In this document: in pieces, positions 44,001 through 52,450 of the stretch
Layout: every line of letters starts with the position of its first letter
Numbering within the stretch: the stretch's first letter is position 1
Origin: Deltaproteobacteria bacterium
GTDB lineage: Bacteria > Desulfobacterota > DSM-4660 > Desulfatiglandales > Desulfatiglandaceae
NCBI GenBank assembly: GCA_021737785.1
Contig: JAIPDI010000005.1
Location: 62,001-126,000 of the forward strand
Reading direction: 5' to 3'
Length of the DNA: 64,000 nucleotides
Program-made: the position numbers and the translations under genes
The notes under the pieces: generated by a model
The model's database searches: none
Seen by the model: only the letters and a program-made list of their open reading frames with translations
Told to the model about the DNA's origin: nothing

Positions 44001-46611
44001 TACGGGGGTCCTCTTCGGGCCGGTTGAGGAAATAGGCCTTCTGGTACGCTTCGAGGGCCTTTTCCAGATACCCCGGCTGGTGGTGAACCGTCTCCATCAC
44101 CTCAAAGATATACCCCAGGGTCTGGTGAAAATAGGCGGTCTGTCCCTCCCGCTGGATAGCCTGTTGGATCAGGCCGCGGGCCTCATCGAGGGGCGTCTTT
44201 CCATCCAGATAGGTAAGACAAAGCCCGGCGGCGTAGAGGCGGACCGGGTCATCCGGGGCCTGTTGCAGCCGGCTGCGATAGAGGGTGAGGGTGGATCCCA
44301 TCTCCTGTTTGGCGGCCGCGCACTTGATATACCCCCGGTGTCCCCTGATCAGGGAGGGGTCTTCGCGGATCAGTTCCGCATAGATGGCCTGGGCCCCCGG
44401 GACCTCGCCCAGCAAAAAGAGATAATCGGCCGCGGCCAGGGATTTCTGCACATAGGCGGCGCGGGCCAGGCGGTAGAGCCGGTCTTCGTCGGGTCGAAGG
44501 TCCATTTCCGTTGCATAGAGATCGAGGGCCTCCCGGAACAGCTCCTCTTGATACAGGATCTCGGCCAGGGCGAGCCGGGCCGCGGCCGTCTGGGTGGCGG
44601 TCTCTCCTGACTGGGGAAACCCGGTCAGGACCTGCCGATACCAGGTCTTGGCCTGTCTCCAGTCTCCCCGGTCAAAGGCGATATCCCCCATCCGGTTGAA
44701 GGCCCCCATGGCCGTCTTGGGAAGGGTCGTTCGATAGTCGCCGGCCAGCTTGTTGAGGGCCTCGATCCTCGCCTCGTCCGTTGTGAGGGCCGGATCCGAC
44801 AGGGTGGTGTCGATCATCGCCGCCACGGATCGGTCGGCCCAGAGGGATTCAGGGGCCTCGTCGATGACCCTCTGAAATGCGGGCATGACCTGGCCGGGCC
44901 TCCCGATACGGCCGGTTATCCGGGCCTGGAGAAAAAGGGCCTCTCCTTTGGTGGAGTTCCCGATGTCCGTCATGTGAGCCACCCGGTCCAGGAGCTTCAG
45001 GGCACGAAGGAGCGATTCCGGATCCGTGCTGAGGTCGCTCAAGAGCCGGGCCTCCTCCAGAAGACTGCGGGCCCGAATACGGGCCAGGTCCTGATCGGAG
45101 AGCCCGGGGCTTGGAAGGTCTCCGGGTTTCTCCGGGGACCCGATGCGGTCAAGGGCCTGCTGAACGGCCGCCGCTTTTGCCGTATCTGTTACCGCGGCCT
45201 CCCATGCCTTTCGCCCCCGTATCCCCTCCAGACGGATGCGGGCAAGGGCGGCCTCGGGACCGGACGTATTGAAGGAAGAGATCACCAGAGAATAGGCCCG
45301 GTCTGCATCATCGGGCCGCCCCATCCGTTGACAGACCTTTCCCATCTCATAGGCGGCCTGTGCCCTGATCCTGTCCTGGGCCGGAAACCCCTCCATGGCC
45401 TTGTAACAGGCCAGAACGGTCAGACGGTCGTCCCCGGGTCGGCGGTCGGCAAAGGTTCGGGCAAGGGCCATCTGGGCCTTTGCATCCTTCTGAAGGGGGA
45501 TCATCCCGTCCATTGGCAGACGCCGGAGATTGGAGGTCCCTCGAAGGCTCGACAGGAAAAAGATCCCGGAAGGCGCAACCATGGGCTGATAGGCTGAAAA
45601 GGCCTCAGAGGTCAGGGGATAGACCAGCGGGTTTGAACCTGTGACCTCCACTCGACAGATGACGGCAGGGTCTTCGGGCGTCACTTTTCGGTCGCCGGTG
45701 GCATCCACGGCAAACCGGGAAAAATAGATGTACCGGCCGTCGGGGGACCAGGATGGATAGAGGTCCAGGGCCGGGCCTCGGGTCACAGGCGTCACGCGGC
45801 CGCTGGGGAGATCGAGCACAAAGATATCCCCGCCCGGATCATGCCGGCCCGAGACAAAGGCGCAGGCGTGGCCGTCCGGAGAGACCGCGGGGAAGGCCCC
45901 GTCGGCCCCCGTATCCAACAGCTGGGGTGAGGGCGAGGCCTCCCTCAGGTCAAGGGCAGCCAGGCGTCGCCCTGTCTCTCCGGTCCGGGAAAGATGAAAA
46001 TAGAGGGTGTTTCCATCGGGTGAAAAGGCGGGGGCCCCGTCCTGGGTCTCCCGTCCTGTGAGCCGCTTGGGGGGGCCATCTCCCTGGTCCGGGATCAGGA
46101 GATAGATGTCTCCCTTGGCATCGTGGCCCGTGGCCGCAAAGGCGATCTTCTGACCGTCTTGGGAGATGGCAGGGGACGTGATTCTCCCCACCCCCTGAAC
46201 CCGCCTTTGCGGCAGTTCAACGGCAGACGGCCCCAGGTTTCTGAGCCAGAGGGAGGATTGGCCGTTCTCTTCCGTGACATAGACCAGCCTTTGCCCGTTG
46301 CCGGACAGGGCCGCATAGAGGACCGGATCGGCTTCAAAGGTGATCTGGACCGGCCGGTGGATGGGCAGGAGCCTCGGGCCGCTCCGTTGGGTCCCCTGCT
46401 GCGCAAAAGGGTCGGACAGGGGCGGACCCGCAGGGGGTTTCGTTTCACCCGGCAAGCGGGAAAATCCCGGAATCGTGCAGGCGGACAAAAGAACGATGAC
46501 CAGGAGCAGTATCCCTGTCAGAAAACATGAGTTGTGAATTGAGGGATTGAGGGATTGAGGGATTTGCGCCTCATGCCTCGAGCCCGGCGCCTTTATTGCT
46601 TCACCGTCCAC
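38014..46611 (-). CDS. Giant lipoprotein with beta-propeller, TPR and CHAT protease domains
   Basis: This 2865-residue protein is the largest in the window. A lipoprotein signal (FLTGILLLVIVLLSAC) places the lipid-linked cysteine at residue 45, so the chain is exported and membrane anchored. Residues 80-370 look like a TolB/WD40-type propeller (repeated SPDGHACAF, SWSPDGRYIYFSR, FSPDGNTLYFHL). A long TPR region follows to about 2450, with regular units such as ATTLNNMGLVYRDQGEYEKAL. The C-terminus is a CHAT caspase-like domain with the His2733/Cys2778 dyad (HLASHGEF, VLSACQTG). The start is the GTG at 46611, overlapping the preceding gene; no ATG is available in frame before the signal. Confidence 0.88.
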   Translation of the reverse strand: MDGEAIKAPGSRHEAQIPQSLNPSIHNSCFLTGILLLVIVLLSACTIPGFSRLPGETKPPAGPPLSDPFAQQGTQRSGPRLLPIHRPVQITFEADPVLYAALSGNGQRLVYVTEENGQSSLWLRNLGPSAVELPQRRVQGVGRITSPAISQDGQKIAFAATGHDAKGDIYLLIPDQGDGPPKRLTGRETQDGAPAFSPDGNTLYFHLSRTGETGRRLAALDLREASPSPQLLDTGADGAFPAVSPDGHACAFVSGRHDPGGDIFVLDLPSGRVTPVTRGPALDLYPSWSPDGRYIYFSRFAVDATGDRKVTPEDPAVICRVEVTGSNPLVYPLTSEAFSAYQPMVAPSGIFFLSSLRGTSNLRRLPMDGMIPLQKDAKAQMALARTFADRRPGDDRLTVLACYKAMEGFPAQDRIRAQAAYEMGKVCQRMGRPDDADRAYSLVISSFNTSGPEAALARIRLEGIRGRKAWEAAVTDTAKAAAVQQALDRIGSPEKPGDLPSPGLSDQDLARIRARSLLEEARLLSDLSTDPESLLRALKLLDRVAHMTDIGNSTKGEALFLQARITGRIGRPGQVMPAFQRVIDEAPESLWADRSVAAMIDTTLSDPALTTDEARIEALNKLAGDYRTTLPKTAMGAFNRMGDIAFDRGDWRQAKTWYRQVLTGFPQSGETATQTAAARLALAEILYQEELFREALDLYATEMDLRPDEDRLYRLARAAYVQKSLAAADYLFLLGEVPGAQAIYAELIREDPSLIRGHRGYIKCAAAKQEMGSTLTLYRSRLQQAPDDPVRLYAAGLCLTYLDGKTPLDEARGLIQQAIQREGQTAYFHQTLGYIFEVMETVHHQPGYLEKALEAYQKAYFLNRPEEDPRNGADLALNLGNIHFLLGQYGKALERYLERLDADVPFDQPDTEILFYRRLGAAAFQVRDPERPITAFQKAIALIDQRIDPKRPSKVMGKINDAVRDRVLTPALKRPDTAQAAEALAQRQADIQQRLFQATTQTFGPPPDPRWQGYRDALEPILKDQEALIAEIAPLIQGKPEETVQNLRYMLLKAREALGFPMSMVQLKAEMLDRLGLAFQEAERWPEARAAFEAAFALNKALGQVRNLAANRRSVAYSAYMTAGDLTGAARIEMLQEAARDFEQVPGLLEEHGAAEIKKGTASRPGQALMNLSLDVAFDKTDASRAVYGFSPEQERRLAQAFLSRIETELGVLSSAEEALAAQLAAYPAEQPVAEGDLYGLSLLSHRGGQLSHALQQTTEAFHRFHRSALIALELKNPVSAALNVENMAVALARIPARDPQYDRCRADLMIADRRTVRLLRTFSEVLDPLTTPEYHNTLGVYLLAKIPGRDATSPQEAVRRTHALTRAGAHFSEGLAWLDRVKGPKGRKTLALEAALHLNMARVAGDLQEDVEQQAHLGKALEISRRGILPAYQWRGLAGLGDLKTALSALKRVSLFETGCGPGEMVHAFSPMVADLIREGKIEEAFNFLEKISDMERFHCLRPLIINPLTGPERAWLNRVAPRLMALERLETGLETAPKEDRPHLRQRIDQERQLLRKAMGEQNDQVPVQVGLAPSEALQEQVMILLGLAVKAQDLAETLVTHDPGSPSDALRKEYHDTLSVYEERLKKLRTRAAREGCRGLAAMFGPDPVEAIDLMENLPAGWTCMRIFKGAGDGPAQAFRITPDDIAVQEINLDDPIQGLEAGKTVWVCEDLSMLPASLNRPLALNATHLVRSVENRRPFRRRIIALSFESAIPLPFEITSLGAGATQNQIMEALPGAQGLLLGGPLFTANSVPTRPGEIPSPYPAMGLDKGRTFPLSRLSGRVPDVSLALLPGASVEQAYSLGHLFAMLDVPTLLMPRQGPSDLTMTGPFFAAYAEAPAFEALMAAQQETGGRGEWISLGYWGMTEAEALALAKKRFKEYVTDGVQAFKGKAPLRAMVSFDKALNVALQTKDLKSYIPQLYTYARESAFAAGRYRDAETYAQALAGMMVREKPDTPEHADALIRLGLVRARMEKYDQAIPVLEQGAEIMADLELGAPQVAALTDLGVVLENATDYDRALEQFQSAAALSRDMDKDELLARQHMRMGRIYDLRLSQYAGAKQHYMAAYDLYEALEQKAWMAQALLDTGRCDRLLGNFGDASDRYQKALTLLEPGEADQRIRANIRMEQANNDWFQARYQHAFEGQREVLVKARENQWDLEQVNALNTAGLIWWTLGDHDRALRELADALKLAKKLKARQDETATTLNNMGLVYRDQGEYEKALHILDQALQIDRKIRSKWAVAYDLKNQAMTYVRMGKPGAAVPLFEEALVTAAQIGNRINQAKILAAYGDALTQLDRTSKAETVYGEALELSRGMALRETEWRALYGLARLRIREGDREGARGLLSRAVEVIEGVRSEIRLEQLRDGFIGNKMDVYETLVGLLVDMGKDTEAFEVAERSRARNLIDLLGNQRLSLHGTVNQKMYDREKALKSRIGEYETLLAQAREESAREVYATALKRARDDHRDLMLEIQMKNPQLASIVSVLPLTLREFRNLLEPGVAVLVYYVVPDQVLCWRITRDRADLFRTPIGRKTLRETVLHYRRILQNLEPAEAVSQQLHAWLLSRPAAGLEGVQAVGIVPHDALHHLSFAALFDGKAYLADRFPLFSVPSASVLRYTLERRAEEKNPRVLAVGNPDLENPALDLPFAEREVGAIGWNFPDITVLTGKRATEGWVVRHISEFGIIHLASHGEFDPVNPLFSAVKLARDEKDDGDLKTSEIFGLDIRAGLVVLSACQTGLGRVTQGDDVIGMNRAFLYAGTHAVLSSLWRVSDISTAILVKQFYREYKTRPTAESLQKAMQHVKQRYPHPGYWGAFVLVGDYF

Positions 46612-47180
46612 TTCCCGTTCTCCTGCTGTATCTTTTCGCCCGAAAGGGCGTTTTCCCGGTTCATTCGGGCAAAGATGCTCCGGACCCGGGGCAGATCCTT
46701 TTCGGTCAAATCCGGGTTGGTGTCCACCACCCGCTGCATGACCGTGTCCCGGGCCTTATTGACCTGGGCCACCACCGCGTCGAATTCAGGCTGGGTGTAC
46801 CGGGATGCAAAGGCCTGAAGATTATCCGGGACCTTCTCCTTCTGCAGGGGAAAGGGGGCCAGACGACCCTGGGTGTCTTCTCCCACCCAGCCCAGCCGTT
46901 TGAAGGCGTCCACATCATCTTCGTGGAAGGCCAGGGTCTCCACGGCCTCCACCGCGTTCTGCTGCTCCCGGCTCTTTTTGGGCGGGGTCTTGATGGCGCC
47001 CAAGGGGTCCACCCCTCTGACCGAGGCCACTAAGAGCACGTCCTGGGTCAATGCATTATAGGATCCCAGGACCTGGTTTTCGAGGGCCGTCCGTTCGCTC
47101 ACCACATTGACGTCCACCTTGGCCAGGGTGCAGCCGAAGAGGACCAGGGGGAGGAGTGCGAGGCAATATATGTTTTTCAT
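46593..47180 (-). CDS. DUF1318 (YdbL-like) lipoprotein
   Basis: The 195-residue protein has a lipoprotein signal (LALLPLVLFGC, cysteine 17) and then the DUF1318 pattern VDVNVVSERTALENQVLGSYNAL. In E. coli the DUF1318 protein YdbL is encoded with YdbH and YnbE, a system for transport of lipids to the outer membrane. Here an AsmA/YdbH-like gene lies directly upstream, which supports the same role. No YnbE-sized gene is seen between them. The last 18 bases overlap the CHAT gene start. Confidence 0.85.
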   Translation of the reverse strand: MKNIYCLALLPLVLFGCTLAKVDVNVVSERTALENQVLGSYNALTQDVLLVASVRGVDPLGAIKTPPKKSREQQNAVEAVETLAFHEDDVDAFKRLGWVGEDTQGRLAPFPLQKEKVPDNLQAFASRYTQPEFDAVVAQVNKARDTVMQRVVDTNPDLTEKDLPRVRSIFARMNRENALSGEKIQQENGKWTVKQ

Positions 47181-47194
47181 GATGGGGTCTCCAG

Positions 47195-47400
47195 GGTTAG
47201 GCGTTAGGCTTCAGGCGAAGGGGTAATGAGCTGAAAGCTCAAAGCTCAAAGCTGAAAGCTGAAAGCTCGAGGGGTAAAGCAGTTATTGGTTGTCGATCGA
47301 CATCATAGCGCATGGCGACTCGTGGATGGCGTATGGCGTTTTTGAGCCCAAGAAACACAATAGAGCAGCCTATCCAGCATCCAGTATCCAGTATCCAGCA
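47195..47400. repeat. Word-like repeats between YdbH-like and DUF1318 genes
   Basis: The gap holds GCGTTAGGCTTCAGGCG, then GAGCTGAAAGCTCAAAGC with several copies, then GGCGACTCGTGGATGGCG, and finally ATCCAGCATCCAGTATCC units touching the stop codon of the next gene. No ynbE-like ORF was found here. Confidence 0.75.
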
Positions 47401-50400
47401 TCACCGCCCATTCCCCACAAACCGAATGTCTGAATCCTTTCCAATCAGTATACTATCGGCAGACAGGGTCTTCAACCCCTTCTCCACCGGACCCAGCCTG
47501 CCCAGGATTTTCTGGAGTCTGGCGTGGATCGGCAGGTTGGTCAGATTGAGTCGTTCCACCGCAGGAAGGGGGATACTGGTCCCCATTGCGGCTACGGATC
47601 CGGCGAGGGAGAGGTTTCCATGGCGTATCTGCACGTCCACCCATTCGGGGGTCCCCTTCCTGAGGAGGGCCCGCTGCCGGACGATCCCCTCATTGGCCTC
47701 GTAGGGATCCATGGCGTACAAAAGCCTCTCCAGTGTCCTGGACCCGATGTGGGTCAGACGGATGCCCGCGCTCAGGTTGTTCATGACCTGTACCGAATCA
47801 TGGGAAACAGGCATTCGAAGGGAAACCTGTCCCGAGACCTGGGTGTCCGGATCTGTATGAGGAGATGTCCTTTCCCCCGGGGCCGGTTCAGGGAGGAGCG
47901 TTCGGGCGTCCAGGCCTGAAAAGGCCCCGTTCATCTCAAGGCGGGATAGATCGTCCTGCCGGGTGATCCGCAGATCGCCCAGGATGCTCCCTCCCATGGC
48001 ATCCAACTGGAAGCGGTCCAGGGCAGGGAGGGACCCGGCCAATCGGAACTGCATCTGGCCGTGGCGCAATTCAAGGGGAAACGGGCCTCCCTTTAAGGTT
48101 GCCGATTCAAACGAGAGGGCAGGGGGCCCGGACATGGATCCGCCCAGGTCTTCCACCAGCCGGCGGACCAGGGCATTGCCGGGTCCGGATGGCAGCGCTG
48201 GAGCCCTTGCGGGACGGAGGACCTTCCGGGAGAGCAACGCAGATCCTGATCCGGGACTGTCCTTCTCTTCCCCCTCAAATTGAAGGCCGTAGGTCTTGGT
48301 CAGATGGATATGGCTGGTCAGCCCTTGAATGTGGGCCTGCTGTGCAGTCACATCGAGGCCAGCGCTCTCCAGGGACACACGGGCCGATATCCGCTTTCCC
48401 CCGTTGAGTTCGACCCCGAGGCCGGCATTGAGGGGTCCGGTCAGGGCGAGGCCGGGCGTGAAGGGGGCCAGAGACGGACCCAGGGTGGTCCGAAGACCTG
48501 CGGTGAGGGTGCCGTCCAGGTGCCTCAGAAGGGTGGAAAGGGTCGGCGGATCCTCCAGATTCAGGAGACGGCCCAGCCTGTTGAGAGAAATATGGAGGTC
48601 CTGATCGATGCTTAAGGGGTCGATATGGAGGGCCTCTCTGATCTGAAGCGACGACAGGTCCCGGCTATCGGCCCTGAAGGAAAGGGTCGCCGAGAGGGGC
48701 GGTTCGAAGGCCCTTGAACCGGGGATCTGCGAGATGGCGTCAACGGCCAGGTTGCCCTCCAGGAGAAGGGATTGGAGCCCGGACGAAGCAATGACGGTCA
48801 GGGGAGAGACGGAACGGATGCCGCGGGCCGACAGGGACGCCCCCCCCTTCATGTGGAGATCCAGGCCCACATTCTTGAGGCCGGCCTTTAGTTCGACCCT
48901 GTTTATGAAGCCCAGGGCCTCGAGGCGACGGGCCAAAGAGAGCCCCCGGTCGGAGAAGGTCTTCAGCTCTCCCGGCGTGGGCCGCCGGCCCTCAAGTCGC
49001 CAGTCCACATCCAGTGCCCCGGCAAAGCTCCCTTTGGGCCTCACAGAGGCAGGGATCAGGGCGCCGGCCGCATTCAAATCGAGTCTGGCGCGTCCGTTGG
49101 CCCGGAAGGCCTTTGCCCCGAGGGCAGCGGCCTCTCCCTTGATCTGCATATCGAGCAGCTGGCCGAGACGGATGGCTGCCTCCATTCCTCCCACGTCGGC
49201 CATAAGGGGCGTGAGGCTCGCAATATCCAGATCCTCGATCTGTGCCTCCAGGTGCATGCCGCCCTGGATCGGTTGTTTGGAAATGGGATCGATCCGAGGG
49301 GAGGGGGATTCAACGGCCGTTTGGGCAGACAGTTTCATCAATGGGGGGCGGTCCTGCATGAGGATGGAGGCCTTCAGATCATGATGCATGTCGGGGATGG
49401 AGGCAAGGCCCGGGGCGTCCATCCGGGCAATGGTAACCGATTCGGTGAGATGGACGGTCCCTGACACGCCCAGCAGGGCCTTGGAAGACCGGACCAGGTC
49501 TTGCATTGTCACATGGACGTCCGTGGCTTTCAATCCGTGGACATGGACGGGTTGGGGCCCTGTCAGGCTGAGGTCCTGGATCTCAAGATCTGCGCGCATA
49601 TCGATGGATAGGGGAAATTGGTCCTGAAGCCGGACATCCGCCCCGGACATGCGGAGGCCCATCCCCTTCGCGGAGAGGCCGTTCTCGGCGTGGGCCAGTC
49701 TCAGACCCGGAAGGTCCACCCTGAGGCCCTTCACCGCAACATGGACCGCCCCGGCAGGGAGGATCCCGTTCAGGTGCACCTGCTCGACAAAGACCCCCTG
49801 AGGTTCCTTCGGGGACCACCCGCTCGTGACGTCCATGGGGAGGAACGGACCTGCAAGTCCTGCTATCTCTTTCAGGTCTATGGCGATGGCGGCGATGGCG
49901 AGATCGGCGTCAATCCCGGAGGTATCCGCCCGGCGCACCCGGCCCTCCCATTGGAGGCGGGTCTTCTCCTGAATCCGGAGTTTCCCTTGAGCGATCGTCA
50001 ATTCCTTCTTTTCCGGTGTCACGGTCCCTTTTTGTGAAAACCGGAGGGCCACAGGCCCGACGCGGCGTTCCTTGAGGGGGCCTCCCGCAATTGCCAGCCG
50101 ACTGCCCGAAAGCGTCATATCATAGGCGATTTCGTCCCCGGAACCGAGGTGCGCCTTTGCGGTAAAAGCCACCTCTCCGGACACGGCAGGGAGAGTGGAG
50201 GGGGCCAGGGGACCCGCCGCTTCCATAAGGGCCGCGAGATCCAGATCCAGCTTTCCTTCGATCCCCATGTCCGAGAGCCCCCCTGACACGGCCAGGTCAA
50301 GGCCGGGGAGCCTGCATCGGGCCTGGATCGATGCCGTGTTGAGCCGGACCGCAGGCTTGGAATCCACCATGTGTTCGACAGAGAGGGACAGCTCCACCGG

Positions 50401-51072
50401 CGGCAGAGGGGTTCCATCCATCTCCTGGGTTGAAGAGAGGGTCATGGTGATCGGCTTGTGCACCAGGGAGGGGACACTGAGAAGAAGGGCGATGTCGCGA
50501 ATCGTGAGGGAACGCTTTGCCTGCCGGTCCTCCACGAGGATAGCGCTCCGCTCTAGCCGGATCCGTGCGTTGAGGTCTCCGGGGAGGGCCAAGGCCATGT
50601 TTCGCCAGTCCCCGGGTTCGGCCGGCCGGGTCTCCGGGGGGGGCGTCGCGGTTGACCTGATCCGGGCCAGCCAGGCCTCCAGATTGGTGCGGCCGTCCTG
50701 CCCCCGGATCACGCGGGCCTTGAGTCCCTCCATCTGAAGATCCAGATAGAGAAGTCTGTCCATCAATCGGACGGGATCGATATGCAGGGTGAGCCGGTCA
50801 AGCGAGAGGATCGGGTCAGCGCTGAAGGCCTGATCGTCAGCTACCCGGAGACCCTCTATTCGAATGCCCTCCTTCCAGGTCCATTGAAGGCCGTCCATGG
50901 TCACCGGGGCATGCAGGGCCCGGGAGGCCCGGATTTCGATCTGTTTTTTGGCCCAGTCGGTGGAAACGGCCCTGGGCATCATCCAGAGGGCCGCAACCCC
51001 TATGGTCAGGATGAAGATGAGGACCGCCAGACCCCACAGCAGCCATTTGACAATCCGGCGCAGCATCGACAT
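47401..51072 (-). CDS. AsmA-like/YdbH-family envelope protein
   Basis: The 1223-residue protein has one N-terminal membrane segment (WLLWGLAVLIFILTIGVAALW, residues 10-30) and a very long periplasmic part rich in beta-strands (typical repeats of LDLDLAALM, VEQVHLNGILP, LEIQDLSLTGP). It belongs with the AsmA-like inter-membrane lipid-transfer bridge proteins. The C-terminus (GSILGDLRITRQDDLSRLEMNG, MDPYEANEGIVRQRALL) matches the YdbH-type dicarboxylate/AsmA region. It starts the operon YdbH-like, DUF1318, CHAT lipoprotein. Assignment is by pattern and neighbourhood. Confidence 0.8.
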   Translation of the reverse strand: MSMLRRIVKWLLWGLAVLIFILTIGVAALWMMPRAVSTDWAKKQIEIRASRALHAPVTMDGLQWTWKEGIRIEGLRVADDQAFSADPILSLDRLTLHIDPVRLMDRLLYLDLQMEGLKARVIRGQDGRTNLEAWLARIRSTATPPPETRPAEPGDWRNMALALPGDLNARIRLERSAILVEDRQAKRSLTIRDIALLLSVPSLVHKPITMTLSSTQEMDGTPLPPVELSLSVEHMVDSKPAVRLNTASIQARCRLPGLDLAVSGGLSDMGIEGKLDLDLAALMEAAGPLAPSTLPAVSGEVAFTAKAHLGSGDEIAYDMTLSGSRLAIAGGPLKERRVGPVALRFSQKGTVTPEKKELTIAQGKLRIQEKTRLQWEGRVRRADTSGIDADLAIAAIAIDLKEIAGLAGPFLPMDVTSGWSPKEPQGVFVEQVHLNGILPAGAVHVAVKGLRVDLPGLRLAHAENGLSAKGMGLRMSGADVRLQDQFPLSIDMRADLEIQDLSLTGPQPVHVHGLKATDVHVTMQDLVRSSKALLGVSGTVHLTESVTIARMDAPGLASIPDMHHDLKASILMQDRPPLMKLSAQTAVESPSPRIDPISKQPIQGGMHLEAQIEDLDIASLTPLMADVGGMEAAIRLGQLLDMQIKGEAAALGAKAFRANGRARLDLNAAGALIPASVRPKGSFAGALDVDWRLEGRRPTPGELKTFSDRGLSLARRLEALGFINRVELKAGLKNVGLDLHMKGGASLSARGIRSVSPLTVIASSGLQSLLLEGNLAVDAISQIPGSRAFEPPLSATLSFRADSRDLSSLQIREALHIDPLSIDQDLHISLNRLGRLLNLEDPPTLSTLLRHLDGTLTAGLRTTLGPSLAPFTPGLALTGPLNAGLGVELNGGKRISARVSLESAGLDVTAQQAHIQGLTSHIHLTKTYGLQFEGEEKDSPGSGSALLSRKVLRPARAPALPSGPGNALVRRLVEDLGGSMSGPPALSFESATLKGGPFPLELRHGQMQFRLAGSLPALDRFQLDAMGGSILGDLRITRQDDLSRLEMNGAFSGLDARTLLPEPAPGERTSPHTDPDTQVSGQVSLRMPVSHDSVQVMNNLSAGIRLTHIGSRTLERLLYAMDPYEANEGIVRQRALLRKGTPEWVDVQIRHGNLSLAGSVAAMGTSIPLPAVERLNLTNLPIHARLQKILGRLGPVEKGLKTLSADSILIGKDSDIRFVGNGR

Positions 51073-51074
51073 GC

Positions 51075-51360
51075 CCCTGGTTTAGGGTCAGAGGTTCAGG
51101 GTTTAGAGGGTTTCAGGTTGACAGCAGGCGTTGAGCATTCACAGGTTATTTTTGATTTTTGGGGGTGGATTGTCAATCCTAAAGCGGCTTAGCCGAAACC
51201 AGAATATCTCACACAAAGCCACAAAGCCACAAAGAGGGTGTTCGACTTTGGCAGGTTAATACCGAGTTCTCTCACACACATAAGACGCAGTCGGAAGAGG
51301 GTAAGAGGGTAAGAGGGTAAGAGGGTGAGAGGGTGAGACCCAACGGGCAAGAGTAAGCAG
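51075..51360. repeat. Repeat-rich 490-base gap upstream of the AsmA-like gene
   Basis: The gap 51073-51562 contains TTTAGGGTCAGAGGTTCAGG, then CACAAAGCCACAAAGCCAC (51212-51235), then about five copies of AGAGGGTA-type units (51296-51338), and a TACCCTGCGCTTCGACC stretch. The CCACAAAGCC word recurs at 59555-59590. No gene is seen; the minus-strand ORFs here are repeat translations. Confidence 0.75.
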
Positions 51361-51562
51361 GAACGAGCAACTGATAACCAGCACCGAGTTCCCGATTCCA
51401 AACCTGTTGCCCTGAGGGCGCAGCGGGATCTACCCTGCGCTTCGACCGGGAAAGGGTCACATTCACCCTTGCAATCGGGTGTGGCTCGTATTATAGAAAG
51501 GTCCTCAAAAGTGCTCAATAGAAATTGCTCCCAAATATTTTGAGGTTGGAAAGGTCGTCTGA

Positions 51563-52450
51563 ATGAACCCAATATCTGAGAGGGAGGCCCTCGACGTCAA
51601 GGCAGTAATCCTCCTGACCCTCCTCTGCATGGCATGGGGCTTCAATGCCGTGGCCATGAAGGTGGGCAATACGGGAATCGCCCCCATCTTCTGCGCCGGC
51701 ATCCGGTCCGTCATCGCCGTCATGGGACTGGTGGTCTGGATGCGGATAAAACGGATCCCCCTGTTCCCGGGAAGCCTGATGGACGGGCTGATCGTGGGCA
51801 TCCTCTTTGGTCTGGAGTTCGCCGCACTTTTCTCTTCCCTCCTCTATACATCGGTGTCTTCGGCATGGATTCTCCTTTATTCCACCCCCTTTTTTCATGC
51901 AGTGGGGGCCCACTATTTTCTGGCAGGGGATCGCATCACCCTGCAGAAGACCATCGGCCTGACCCTGGCATTCTTCGGAATTATAATCCTCTTGAGCAAA
52001 CATCTGGGCCTTCCGTCCCTCACAGGACTGGCAGGCGATATGCTGGCCCTGGCTGCGGCCATGCTCTGGGCCGCCACCACCATCTGGATCAAGCGGCGGC
52101 TGGTGGGACGGGTATCACCGCATCATACCCTCTTTTACCAGACCCTCTTCTCCATCCCCATCCTCTTTCTCCTGAGCGCCCTGTTCAGGGAGACCCCGGT
52201 CCATCATCTCGACGCGCTCATTATCTCGTCCGTCCTCTTTCAGGGGATCGTCATCGCCTTTATCAGCTACCTGGTCTGGTTCTCCCTGGTCCATGACTAC
52301 CCGGTCAGCAGGCTCTCGTCCTTCACCTTTCTGACGCCGGTGTTCGCCACCCTGTCGGGGGCCCTCTTTCTCCAGGAGCCCCTGACGCTGCGGCTGACCC
52401 TGTCGCTGGTACTGGTGAGCATCGGGATCTACGTGGTGAACCGGAAATGA
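51563..52450 (+). CDS. DMT-family (EamA) transporter
   Basis: The 295-residue protein has ten predicted membrane helices in two EamA repeats. The first helix is LLTLLCMAWGFNAVAMKVGN and the repeat boundary LGLPSLTGLAGDMLALAAAMLWAATTIWIKRRL. The last helices are VFATLSGALFLQEPLTLRL and LVLVSIGIYVVNRK. This is a drug/metabolite exporter of unknown substrate. The ATG at 51563 has only a weak ribosome site (GAGGTTGGAAAGG). It stands alone between repeat-rich gaps. Confidence 0.9.
   Translation: MNPISEREALDVKAVILLTLLCMAWGFNAVAMKVGNTGIAPIFCAGIRSVIAVMGLVVWMRIKRIPLFPGSLMDGLIVGILFGLEFAALFSSLLYTSVSSAWILLYSTPFFHAVGAHYFLAGDRITLQKTIGLTLAFFGIIILLSKHLGLPSLTGLAGDMLALAAAMLWAATTIWIKRRLVGRVSPHHTLFYQTLFSIPILFLLSALFRETPVHHLDALIISSVLFQGIVIAFISYLVWFSLVHDYPVSRLSSFTFLTPVFATLSGALFLQEPLTLRLTLSLVLVSIGIYVVNRK

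Noticed and set aside
38860-45600. Several plus-strand ORFs of 150-490 residues
   Set aside because: All lie antisense to the CHAT-TPR gene, whose codon pattern and domains are clear; high GC keeps the antisense frame open.
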